Origin: Desulfobacterales bacterium
GTDB lineage: Bacteria; Desulfobacterota; Desulfobacteria; Desulfobacterales; Desulfosalsimonadaceae
Length of the DNA stretch: 7,604 bases
Reading direction: 5' to 3'
Assembly (NCBI GenBank): GCA_018334855.1
Contig: JAGXLE010000064.1
Location: 1-7,604, forward strand
Under the pieces are notes generated by a model. That model searched no databases. It was not told the origin of the DNA and worked only from the letters and a program-made list of their open reading frames with translations. Shown here one piece after another: positions 1 through 6,446 of the stretch. The translations under genes were made by a program, and so were the position numbers. Numbering within the stretch: the stretch's first letter is position 1; every line of letters begins with the position of its first letter.

Positions 1-307
1 AGGAGTTTCCTCGCTCCAGGAGCCTCTTCGAGCCTCAATTTCCGCTCGGAAACCCGCTTTTCCGCACCGCCGTCAGGGCAACAAAGTGCAATTTCGCAAG
101 AGCGCAAAAAAAGGGCTTCCTTCCTGCAATAACATCGTGCGATGTGAGAAGCTTTTTACGAAGCCATCATGCTTGATTTTTTAAAGAAAAGCTGTCAGTG
201 TCCGATTAAATTAAAAAATACTGCACACGGTGGATTGCGACACAGTTTACTGCTATTGCATAAAGCCTGTTTCTGTATTATATTATATAGGTTAAGATGA
301 GGAATCC
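1..307. other. Gene-free left edge and kdsD upstream region
   Basis: I find no convincing gene here. All three forward frames are open from the left edge (first stops at 130-132, 182-184 and 174-176), so the 3' tail of an upstream gene cannot be excluded, but none of the three translations resembles a family I know. Composition changes sharply: about the first 120 bases are GC-rich, while roughly 170-300 is AT-rich and promoter-like. Small structures are visible: a TTTCCG/CGGAAA hairpin at about 40-53, a 7-base direct repeat GAGCCTC around 21-37, and an ACATCG/CGATGT inverted repeat with a two-base loop at 132-145. No U-tract follows any of these, so I do not call a terminator. Confidence 0.5.
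256..284 (+). promoter_or_regulatory. Possible sigma70-type promoter of kdsD
   Basis: A TTGCAT box (256-261) and a TATATT box (279-284) are separated by 17 bases. The -10 box matches the consensus at five of six positions; the -35 box is weak (three of six). The predicted start, near 291, would leave a leader of under 20 bases before the kdsD ATG, with a GAGGA Shine-Dalgarno at 299-303. The surrounding sequence is AT-rich, so chance matches are likely and the call is tentative. Confidence 0.35.
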
Positions 308-1282
308 ATGTCCATAGAGCGTGCCACCGAAGTACTCCGCATAGAGGCCGAAGGCATACTGAAACTGGCTGACAAACTTGATGACAGTTTCACCAGGCTG
401 GTCGATTTAATCTATAAATCCAGGGGCCGGGTAATTTTTGCCGGAATCGGAAAATCCGGTATTATAGCCCGCAAAATCGTGGCCACATTAAACAGCACAG
501 GAACCCGTGCCCTGTTTCTTCATCCGGTGGAAGCCATGCACGGGGACCTGGGGATTGTCTCGGCAGACGACGTTTTTATTGCGCTTTCAAACAGCGGCGA
601 AACCGATGAGTTAAACATCCTGATCTCAAGCATCCGGAGCGTGGGGTGTCCTGTTATAGCGTTTACCGGAAACCCCTGTTCATCTCTGGCATCGAGAAGT
701 GACTTGGTAATCAACGTCGGCGTGGAAAAGGAGGCCTGCCCGCTGGGACTGGCCCCCACGGCGAGTACATCGGCCCAGATGGCGATGGGAGATGCACTGG
801 CGGTAGTATTAATAGAAAAACACAAGTTCCGTACCAGTGATTTCCAGAAAATTCATCCCGGGGGCAATCTCGGACGCAGGCTGTCACACCAGGTTTCAGA
901 TATTATGCTTACCGGAAATGCAATACCGAAAGTATACGAAGGCACCGACATGGAGGCGACCCTAAAGGAGATGGACTGGCAGCAACTCGGAGTGATTTTT
1001 GTAACAGACGCCGATGATATCCTTACCGGTATCATTACAGACGGAGACATTCGGCGCATGGTTGTCAGAAAAATACCGGTATATGATAATAAAGTGGAAT
1101 CTCTGATGGTTAAAGACCCCAAGCACGTAGATCCGGCCATGCCGCTCTACGAAGCGTTAAATATCATGGAGACCCACCAGATAACAGTATTGCCCGCGAT
1201 CGATGATACGGGAAAAGTGGTGGGGGTACTCCACCTGCACGACATTTTAGGCAAGGGAGCCCTGAAATTCAATTCGGTTTAA
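308..1282 (+). CDS. kdsD: Arabinose-5-phosphate isomerase (KdsD/KpsF family)
   Basis: Cytoplasmic enzyme that interconverts ribulose-5-phosphate and arabinose-5-phosphate, the first committed sugar precursor of Kdo in lipopolysaccharide. The 324-residue protein has the normal family length. An N-terminal SIS domain (about 35-185) carries GIGKSG (46-51), HP..AMHGDLG (72-82), SNSGET (94-99), KEACPLGLAPT (141-151) and HPGGNLGR (183-190). Aligned by eye with E. coli KdsD at a constant offset of ten, the catalytic-site residues Lys59, Glu111, Glu152 and His193 appear as Lys49, Glu101, Glu142 and His183, so the enzyme should be active. Two CBS domains follow (about 197-255 and 263-318), the usual regulatory half. 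The ATG has a GAGGA box four bases upstream. The usual partners kdsA, kdsC and lptA/C are absent from the window; pfkA follows after 101 bases. Confidence 0.95.
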   Translation: MSIERATEVLRIEAEGILKLADKLDDSFTRLVDLIYKSRGRVIFAGIGKSGIIARKIVATLNSTGTRALFLHPVEAMHGDLGIVSADDVFIALSNSGETDELNILISSIRSVGCPVIAFTGNPCSSLASRSDLVINVGVEKEACPLGLAPTASTSAQMAMGDALAVVLIEKHKFRTSDFQKIHPGGNLGRRLSHQVSDIMLTGNAIPKVYEGTDMEATLKEMDWQQLGVIFVTDADDILTGIITDGDIRRMVVRKIPVYDNKVESLMVKDPKHVDPAMPLYEALNIMETHQITVLPAIDDTGKVVGVLHLHDILGKGALKFNSV

Positions 1283-1308
1283 CCGCATTGAAAAAAACGA
1301 GCAAATCC

Positions 1309-1353
1309 GTCCCTGTCCGGAAATTGGACAAATCAGCCGTTTTCGGGCAGAGA
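1309..1353 (-). repeat. Diverged copy of 45-base palindromic repeat
   Basis: This segment in the kdsD-pfkA gap aligns without gaps to the reverse complement of 5435-5479: by eye 33 of 45 bases match, and 11 of the 12 differences are transitions. The shared core is GAAATTGG.CAAAT.AGCC. Its own pairing has decayed; only a short TGTCC/GGACA hairpin (1314-1330) remains. I infer an old, degenerate member of a dispersed repeat family. Confidence 0.5.
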
Positions 1354-1383
1354 TAAATCAATATTTACCAGGAAACATTTGCC

Positions 1384-2724
1384 ATGCATATACATCCAAC
1401 AGACAACCCGGATATGGATACCCGGATAGACTCGCTGGGGGAAGCAAAAATAGAATCCCCCATCATTAACGAGTTAAACGGTTCAAGTATCGACATTTTC
1501 AAAGAAGATACGGATACAATACTGATTGAACTGACTCCCGAAAAAGTAGCCGATACCATCAATTCCGGAAAAACACCGGCGTCCTTCGAGCTGGCCGGCC
1601 CCAGAAAAAAGATCTTTTTTGACCCGAGCAAGCTCAAGTGCGCACTGGTGACCTGCGGAGGACTTTGTCCGGGGTTAAACAACATCATCCGCTCCGTGGT
1701 GCTGGAGCTTTACTACAGCTACGGGGTCAGGCACATATACGGCATCCGCTACGGTCTCCAGGGTTTTATCCCGGAATACAAACACGATGTCATGGAACTC
1801 AGCCCGGCCAATGTTGTCGACATTCACGAAATGGGCGGATCCATCCTCGGGTCATCGCGCGGTCCCCAGGATATAGAAACAACCGTGGACTGCCTGGAGC
1901 GGATGAACATCGGAATCCTCTTTATGATCGGGGGGGACGGTACACTTATGGCCGCATCGAAAATCGAGGATACCATCCGCCGGCGGGATTTAAAAATCAG
2001 CGTGATAGTTATTCCCAAAACTATTGACAACGACATCCACATGGTCTCCAAATCTTTTGGTTTCGACACTGCAGTAGACATCTCAACTGAAGCTATCAAG
2101 GGGGCGCATAAGGAGGCCGAAGGCTATCCAAACGGCATCGGGCTGATCAAGCTCATGGGCCGTTATTCCGGTTTTATTGCGGCCACGGCCACACTGGCCC
2201 AGCAGGATGTCAATTTTGTTCTTATCCCTGAAATCGACTTTGACCTGGAAGGTAAAAACGGACTTTTGACAAAGCTCGAAGAGCGCCTCGCACAGAGGAA
2301 GCATGCAGTAATTCTGCTTGCCGAGGGAGCCGGGCAGAAATTTTTCGAATCCCGGAAAATAGAATACGATCCTTCAGGCAATATCAAGCTCCATGACATC
2401 GGGCTGTTTTTAAAAGAAAAGATCCAGAGTTACTTTGAAGCCAAAAACATGGATATACCTCTAAAATACATTGATCCCAGCTATATGATCCGTAGTCTGC
2501 CTGCCAATTCAAACGATCACGTGTTTTGCACCTTTCTGGGACGCGATGCAGTGCACGCCGGAATAGCGGGCAAAACAAACATGATAATAGGCTTCTGGAA
2601 CGATCACTTTGTCCACGTGCCTGTACCCATGACGGCGGGCAAAAGAAAGCAGGTCAGTCCGGGAGGAAAACTCTGGCAAACCGTACTCGAGGCTACCGGC
2701 CAGGGCAGCCTGGTCAACAGTTAA
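1384..2724 (+). CDS. pfkA: 6-phosphofructokinase (TP0108-like/group X, probably ATP-dependent)
   Basis: Cytoplasmic glycolytic enzyme phosphorylating fructose-6-phosphate to fructose-1,6-bisphosphate. The 446-residue protein has an N-terminal extension of about 80 residues before the PFK core, unlike the roughly 320-residue E. coli PfkA. Core motifs in order: CGGLCPGLNN (91-100), GSSRGPQD (156-163), GGDGT (183-187), PKTIDND (211-217, with Asp215 as the expected catalytic base), MGRYSGF (258-264), AEGAGQ (313-318) and an Arg370 region. The phosphoryl-donor positions read Gly186 (E. coli Gly104) and Lys212 (E. coli Gly124). PPi enzymes have Asp plus Lys, classical ATP enzymes Gly plus Gly; Gly plus Lys is the pattern of plant, trypanosomatid and related ATP-dependent PFKs. 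ATP use is therefore inferred, PPi use unlikely but untested. An AGGAA box (1370-1374) nine bases before the ATG supports this start over Met11. The stop lies 16 bases from the convergent lipoprotein gene. Confidence 0.9.
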   Translation: MHIHPTDNPDMDTRIDSLGEAKIESPIINELNGSSIDIFKEDTDTILIELTPEKVADTINSGKTPASFELAGPRKKIFFDPSKLKCALVTCGGLCPGLNNIIRSVVLELYYSYGVRHIYGIRYGLQGFIPEYKHDVMELSPANVVDIHEMGGSILGSSRGPQDIETTVDCLERMNIGILFMIGGDGTLMAASKIEDTIRRRDLKISVIVIPKTIDNDIHMVSKSFGFDTAVDISTEAIKGAHKEAEGYPNGIGLIKLMGRYSGFIAATATLAQQDVNFVLIPEIDFDLEGKNGLLTKLEERLAQRKHAVILLAEGAGQKFFESRKIEYDPSGNIKLHDIGLFLKEKIQSYFEAKNMDIPLKYIDPSYMIRSLPANSNDHVFCTFLGRDAVHAGIAGKTNMIIGFWNDHFVHVPVPMTAGKRKQVSPGGKLWQTVLEATGQGSLVNS

Positions 2725-2779
2725 TCTGGATGGACACTATTTAGTTGGTAATTTCAGAAAACCCCCTGCCGGTAGCCTC
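2689..2779. repeat. 12-base inverted repeat spanning convergent gene ends
   Basis: GAGGCTACCGGC at 2689-2700, in the 3' end of pfkA, is the exact reverse complement of 2768-2779, in the 3' end of the - strand lipoprotein gene. The 67-base spacer includes both stop codons. Both arms are read in the same frame as Glu-Ala-Thr-Gly, so PFK ends with LEATGQG plus six residues and the lipoprotein with LEATGRG plus seven. A transcript from either gene running through the junction could fold into this long-range stem. No U-tract follows, so it is not a classical terminator. Confidence 0.55.
2726..2741. repeat. Half copy of the palindromic repeat
   Basis: CTGGATGGACACTATT fills the gap between the pfkA stop and the convergent stop. 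It matches the reverse complement of 5430-5445 at 15 of 16 bases, which is one arm of the palindrome at 5433-5480. The second arm is not recognisable on the pfkA side, so this is either a truncated copy or a copy partly absorbed by the pfkA 3' end. Confidence 0.5.
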
Positions 2780-4777
2780 TAAAAGATATATCGATTTCTC
2801 GGCCTCCCCGGTATCAAGAAATCTGGTTTGACCGGTAACGCCTTCAAAGGGGGGCATCTCAACAAAAGACTGCCTGAGGGCAGGACGCGTAGAGATGGAT
2901 TTGCGCGATATCTGCCTGCAGATGATCATGGCCGAATCAAAGCTTACAGCCTCTATAAATCCGGGCTTATATCCGTAAACATTCTTAAAGGAAGTCACAA
3001 ATTCCCGTACAGGCTTCCGGCTGCTATCGGCATAAAAACCTTCCGGTACAATCGCTTTATTGATCTGATGGCTGGCTGTATCAATTAGCTTTTGCGAATG
3101 CCATAGATTGGTGCCCAGCAGGTAAATATCATTAATATCATAGTAGCGAAGCTGCGGAATAATCAGCCCGGCCCCGTCGGGGGCATCCGGTATCAAAAGA
3201 GCGTCAAAATCCACTATCGGCTCTGGTTCTTCTTCAGATTCCTCCTTTTCGGCCAGCCCGAAATCAAAGGGCTCGGACTTCTTTTTAATCTGATCCGGAA
3301 AAGGCCCACTGGAAAACAGCAGCCCCCCGTAAACTTCCAGCGTTTCTGACAGGCTTTTCAGTTCATCCAGTGTCATGGTTTTCGGCTTCAGGTCCTCGGG
3401 CAGCTCGTAATAAAGTCCCACCAATTTCTTTATAGGCTCGGAAAAATCGGTATGCGCCGGATTATAAGACTCCGCCCCGACCAGCCGGGCATTATTCTCA
3501 ATCAGCCGGTCCCAGAAACGATGAAGAAAAATCCTGCCGTAAGCCTCATCAGGATAAAGCACAGCAAAACGCCGAATACCCAGTCTGCCCGTAGTATAAT
3601 CGACAATTGCCGAAACCTGCATATTCGGAGTCAGAAAATTTCTAAACACATAATCGCCTCTTTCTGCAATCCCTGCTTTCTGTGTCAGAGTAATTATGGG
3701 AACGCCTATTTTCTGGGCAGCTGATGCTGCTTCCGGCGCCGCTTCAATAGGTCCTACGATTGCCGCCACCTTTTTATCAGCAAGCTCTTCTACAGCCTTG
3801 CGCGCTGTTTCCGGATCAGATTCACTGTCACGCACCAGAATCTTAAAAGGCGGCTCCGGGTTGATTTGCCTTGAGGCCGCAGCAAGAGCCAGCTCTATTC
3901 CGCGCAGGGCCTTATGCCCAAACACACGGTATTTTCCTGAAAGAGGCAGAACACAGCCCAGGGTGTGTCCTTCGAAAAAAGCCTCAGAGGTCAGAGCAAC
4001 TATCTGTTTTTTTGCCTCTTCCGCCAGGGGGTGTTCGGCAAAGCGTCTCCGAAACTTCTTTAATACAGACAATGCATCTCCGATGCGATGCTCCGACATT
4101 AAATTCAACCCCTGCTGAAACATTAAAAACCCGCTGGGAGGCTTTCCTTCAAGACTGTCGAGTTCGGATTCAATATAGGCGGGCTCAAGGTTTGCTATGG
4201 CCGCAAGCAACCTGTCGGCAAACTCTTTGCGTTGATCGCGCTGCGCCGCCCGGTAGGCCGCAGTAAAAAATTGGTAAGCCCTTTCGTATTGCTCAAGCGC
4301 CATGTAAGCATCACCTGCCAGAAGGTCTGCACGAAGCCGCATCCCGGGCCCGAGTCTTTCCGTATCCATCCGGCTTCGCCAGTCTGCCGCAGTCCTGAAT
4401 TTCCCCTGGTTCACATAGGATGCCAGGATCTTTACCCGGGCCTTCTGGGCATATGAAGTATCAGGGTACTCACTGATCACCTTCTGATACAGCCGCCTGG
4501 CCTTTTCAAACTCTTCCCGTTCTGACCTGATTATACCGAGCTTTAACACGGCCGCAGGCGTAAGGTCAGTATCGGGGTAATTTTCCGCATATTTGCTGTA
4601 CAATGCCTGAGCTTCTGAATACCTGGACTGGCGGAATTTCTGCTCGGCATCCTCGAAAAGAGCCCGGCCCTCTTTGGCCGGACGGGCAACTTCCGGCGTA
4701 GGCTTTTCTTTTGGAGCACATGCTGCAAACAGCAGCGCCAGGCACAACAATACGGCTATATAGCACTTGTTCTTCAT
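2741..4777 (-). CDS. LpoA-like lipoprotein: TPR region plus type 1 periplasmic-binding domain
   Basis: The 678-residue product starts with a basic N-terminus and hydrophobic stretch ending LLFAAC, so Cys20 is the likely lipidated residue; Ala at +2 is compatible with outer-membrane sorting. Phe at -3 makes the lipobox slightly unusual. Residues about 35-265 are helical TPR-like repeats (for instance the ALYSKYAENYPDT and LYQKVISEYPDT units around 58-106). From about 272 on there is a type 1 periplasmic-binding fold as in LivJ/LpoA (GCVLPLSGKY, AAIVGP, VPIITLT, VLYPDEAYG). E. coli LpoA, an activator of PBP1A, has the same two-part plan and similar length, so penicillin-binding protein activator is the best name. 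No ABC transporter gene is adjacent, which disfavours a solute-uptake role. An inserted segment (about 455-530) contains a strongly acidic run EKEESEEEPEP. No strong Shine-Dalgarno precedes the ATG; the start rests on the signal peptide. Function is inferred from architecture. Confidence 0.75.
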   Translation of the reverse strand: MKNKCYIAVLLCLALLFAACAPKEKPTPEVARPAKEGRALFEDAEQKFRQSRYSEAQALYSKYAENYPDTDLTPAAVLKLGIIRSEREEFEKARRLYQKVISEYPDTSYAQKARVKILASYVNQGKFRTAADWRSRMDTERLGPGMRLRADLLAGDAYMALEQYERAYQFFTAAYRAAQRDQRKEFADRLLAAIANLEPAYIESELDSLEGKPPSGFLMFQQGLNLMSEHRIGDALSVLKKFRRRFAEHPLAEEAKKQIVALTSEAFFEGHTLGCVLPLSGKYRVFGHKALRGIELALAAASRQINPEPPFKILVRDSESDPETARKAVEELADKKVAAIVGPIEAAPEAASAAQKIGVPIITLTQKAGIAERGDYVFRNFLTPNMQVSAIVDYTTGRLGIRRFAVLYPDEAYGRIFLHRFWDRLIENNARLVGAESYNPAHTDFSEPIKKLVGLYYELPEDLKPKTMTLDELKSLSETLEVYGGLLFSSGPFPDQIKKKSEPFDFGLAEKEESEEEPEPIVDFDALLIPDAPDGAGLIIPQLRYYDINDIYLLGTNLWHSQKLIDTASHQINKAIVPEGFYADSSRKPVREFVTSFKNVYGYKPGFIEAVSFDSAMIICRQISRKSISTRPALRQSFVEMPPFEGVTGQTRFLDTGEAEKSIYLLEATGRGFSEITN

Positions 4778-4818
4778 ATGACTGCTGCTTTTCCGTTTCC
4801 TGGCAAATTAGGAGTTGC

Positions 4819-4848
4819 TTGACACCCCACCTATACAAAATATATATT
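4819..4848 (+). promoter_or_regulatory. Promoter of the coiled-coil gene
   Basis: A perfect TTGACA (4819-4824) is followed after 18 bases by TATATT (4843-4848), or after 16 by TATATA (4841-4846). This is the best sigma70-like promoter in the window. Transcription would start near 4855, giving a leader of about 65 bases. It overlaps the oppositely oriented promoter candidate at 4830-4858, so the two could compete. Confidence 0.55.
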
Positions 4849-4858
4849 CTGATATCAA
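4830..4858 (-). promoter_or_regulatory. Promoter candidate of the LpoA-like gene
   Basis: Read on the - strand, TTGATA (4853-4858) and TATAGG (4830-4835) are spaced by 17 bases. The -35 matches five of six consensus positions and the -10 four of six. The leader to the ATG at 4777 would be about 45 bases. The site lies inside the facing promoter of the divergent gene. Confidence 0.4.
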
Positions 4859-4882
4859 TATTATTAAAATTTTTCAGCTTGG

Positions 4883-4897
4883 CCGGAACTATTCCGG
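4883..4897 (+). promoter_or_regulatory. Perfect hairpin in the leader of the coiled-coil gene
   Basis: CCGGAA and TTCCGG enclose a three-base loop, forming a six-base-pair perfect stem. It lies in the predicted 5' leader, nine bases before the AAGGA Shine-Dalgarno at 4906-4910. It could be a small RNA hairpin affecting translation or a dyad operator site; the sequence alone does not distinguish these. Confidence 0.35.
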
Positions 4898-4921
4898 GAC
4901 TATTAAAGGACGGGCAACCCC

Positions 4922-5434
4922 ATGATTCGATTCCGCATCTTCACAGTCTTTTTTGCTGCAATCCTGGTTGCACCTGCATTTTCAGGCTTTGCAGATTCCC
5001 GCACAAAACAGCCTGAAACCCTGTCTCAAAGCCTTACAGGCCGGGCTATGACGCAAAAAACCGAGCAGGACAAATCCGGCCAGGAAAAACGGCCAGGAAA
5101 AACGGCACCTGAAAAACAGAAATCAAACCAAAAAGTCAATAATTCTCATAAATCCGGTCCCGGCACCGAGGATAAGGCCAGAAATACCCGTCAAATCAGG
5201 AATAGAAGAAAAACCCTGCTTCAGAAAAAAGAAAACCTGGACCGGCAATACAAGGCATTGATAAAAGAACGACAAAAACTGAAAAACTCAGCAAACGACC
5301 TTGGAACCGAAGAAAAAATCGAGGCCTACAACCAGCGTGTACGGCAGCTTAATAAAAAAATCCGGTCTTTCCGGCAAAAACGCAGCAAGCTTGAATCTGA
5401 AATCCGGGAGTTTAACTCATCAGTTAATAAATAG
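4922..5434 (+). CDS. Secreted basic coiled-coil protein of unknown function
   Basis: I do not recognise this 170-residue protein. Residues 1-24 form a signal peptide (basic start, hydrophobic FFAAILVAPAF, cleavage likely after SGFA before Asp25), so it should be periplasmic and not lipidated. Residues about 26-90 are a polar, Lys/Gln/Pro-rich low-complexity linker. Residues about 92-165 are strongly helical and heptad-like with many Lys, Arg, Glu and Leu, predicted coiled coil. There is no cysteine and no enzymatic motif. Its shape resembles small periplasmic scaffold or chaperone-like proteins, which is only an analogy. An AAGGA box 11 bases upstream and a signal peptide directly at the start support the ATG. 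The gene is divergent from the LpoA-like lipoprotein, and its TAG stop lies at the edge of the palindromic repeat. The acidic insert of the neighbour and the basic linker here could interact, but that is speculation. Confidence 0.7.
   Translation: MIRFRIFTVFFAAILVAPAFSGFADSRTKQPETLSQSLTGRAMTQKTEQDKSGQEKRPGKTAPEKQKSNQKVNNSHKSGPGTEDKARNTRQIRNRRKTLLQKKENLDRQYKALIKERQKLKNSANDLGTEEKIEAYNQRVRQLNKKIRSFRQKRSKLESEIREFNSSVNK
5077..5106 (+). repeat. 13-base tandem duplication inside the coiled-coil gene
   Basis: CGGCCAGGAAAAA occurs twice in perfect tandem and a third copy begins (CGGC). Because 13 is not a multiple of three, the copies are translated in different frames (GQEKR, then PGKTA). Gain or loss of one unit would shift the frame and destroy the downstream coiled coil. 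It lies in the low-complexity linker, where the protein tolerates change. Confidence 0.75.
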
Positions 5435-5480
5435 TGTCCGTCCAGAAATGGCTAATTTGCCCAATTTCTGGATGGAGACT
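5433..5480. repeat. Palindromic repeat (best copy) after the coiled-coil gene
   Basis: Arms 5433-5449 and 5464-5480 pair over 17 positions with one G-T wobble and one mismatch; an inner GGC/GCC pair extends the stem. The TAG stop of the upstream gene lies at its left edge. It lacks a U-tract, so it is not an intrinsic terminator, though it could protect mRNA 3' ends. Related copies at 1309-1353 and 2726-2741 suggest a dispersed REP- or MITE-like family. Confidence 0.7.
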
Positions 5481-5490
5481 GATAAGGACT

Positions 5491-5526
5491 AAAAAAGCCC
5501 TGCTCCGCAAGGAAGCAAGGGCTTTT
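5491..5526 (-). terminator. Rho-independent terminator of the acs operon, possibly bidirectional
   Basis: AAAAGCCCTGC-TCC and GGA-GC-AGGGCTTTT pair into a stem of about 14 base pairs with two bulged adenines and a four-base loop. On the - strand it sits about 30 bases past the acsE stop and ends in six T residues, a classical intrinsic terminator. On the + strand only four T residues follow, so termination of the coiled-coil gene is plausible but weaker. Confidence 0.85.
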
Positions 5527-5555
5527 CCAGTCACAATAAACTGTATTTTTAATAA

Positions 5556-6440
5556 TTACAGTTCCAGCCAGGAATCTGAATAAAGCTTACGGCCCAGTAT
5601 CACGTCCACGGTCTTGACATAATCTGCCAGTTCCTTGGGATGCTCACCGGCATCTGTCTCCCCGTCCATGGCCTTGTGGATCACATCGACGATCTCGGGA
5701 TGCTGGCCCTTGGCAATGGCGGTCAACTTTTCATCCAGCGGATCGGAAATCACCGAGTACATGCCGTTGCGCTCCAGCATGACCATGTAAGTCTGGTTGA
5801 GAATGGGACGCAGATGGGCCGGGGGGCCGTTGGAAATGTTGGACAGGCCGCAGGTGCTCTTAGCGCCCGGGGCGATGTCCTGCAGCATGGCGTAAAAGTT
5901 CATCAGGCTGACCAGCTGATCCTGCTGGATATTGACCGGCGTTACAATGCCGTCAACCCAGATCCGGTCATTTTCAATGCCGGCCTCGTTGGCTGCGTAC
6001 ACCAATTCGACACACAGGGCGGCACGTTCATTTTCATCCCGGGGCAGCCCTTCCGGGCCCCACAGCAGGGCGATAAAATCCGCATTGTATTCTGCGGCCA
6101 CCGGCAGCATCTTTTCATAGCGCTCCGGCCGGCACATAATGGAGTTGATAAGCGGCGGCTGTTCGGTTTTCTGGTAAACCTTTAACCCCTCGGCAATGGC
6201 GTCGATATTGGAGGTATCAAGCGCCAGGGGCAAATCAACAACTTCCTGGACGGTCTGGACGATCCACGGCATCAATTCCGCGCCCTCCTTCTTGGCCGGT
6301 CCCAGGTTGATGTCAATATAATCCATCCCCTTTTCCTTCTGGAGCCTGGCCTCTTCCTGGATTGGGCCGGGATCGCGATCTTTCATCGCCTGGCCGACCT
6401 TTTTGGACATTACATTCAAACTCTCGCCGATTAACAGCAT
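5556..6440 (-). CDS. acsE: Methyltetrahydrofolate:corrinoid/iron-sulfur protein methyltransferase
   Basis: Cytoplasmic enzyme of the Wood-Ljungdahl pathway that transfers the N5-methyl group of methyl-tetrahydrofolate to the Co(I) corrinoid of AcsCD. The 294-residue protein is a TIM barrel of the pterin-binding (DHPS-like) family. It lines up along its length with Moorella MeTr (262 residues): start LLIGESLN, DINLGPA (43-49), LDTSN (74-78), INS (98-100), VDGIVTP (162-168) and GLSNISNG (198-205). The equivalents of the folate-binding residues Asp75, Asn96, Asp160 and Asn199 are visible as Asp75, Asn99, Asp163 and Asn201. A longer C-terminal tail of about 25 residues before the final ILGRKLYSDSW is the main difference. 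An upstream in-frame ATG at 6488 is rejected because the family starts at MLLIGES, with GGGAGG six bases before it. It lies 64 bases after acsC, same strand, and is probably co-transcribed. Confidence 0.93.
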   Translation of the reverse strand: MLLIGESLNVMSKKVGQAMKDRDPGPIQEEARLQKEKGMDYIDINLGPAKKEGAELMPWIVQTVQEVVDLPLALDTSNIDAIAEGLKVYQKTEQPPLINSIMCRPERYEKMLPVAAEYNADFIALLWGPEGLPRDENERAALCVELVYAANEAGIENDRIWVDGIVTPVNIQQDQLVSLMNFYAMLQDIAPGAKSTCGLSNISNGPPAHLRPILNQTYMVMLERNGMYSVISDPLDEKLTAIAKGQHPEIVDVIHKAMDGETDAGEHPKELADYVKTVDVILGRKLYSDSWLEL

Positions 6441-6446
6441 GGAAAA

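Noticed and set aside
197..243. Possible fourth copy of the palindromic repeat (AGTGTCCG ... GCGACAC)
   Set aside because: Only the outer eight bases agree with one arm; the core does not match and the pairing is poor.
2705..2720. CCAGG/CCTGG hairpin at the pfkA end as an intrinsic terminator
   Set aside because: The stem is only five base pairs, lies before the stop codon and is not followed by a T run.
5640..6185. 181-codon open frame on the + strand
   Set aside because: It lies fully antisense to acsE, whose protein matches a known family along its length; it is a shadow of biased codon use.
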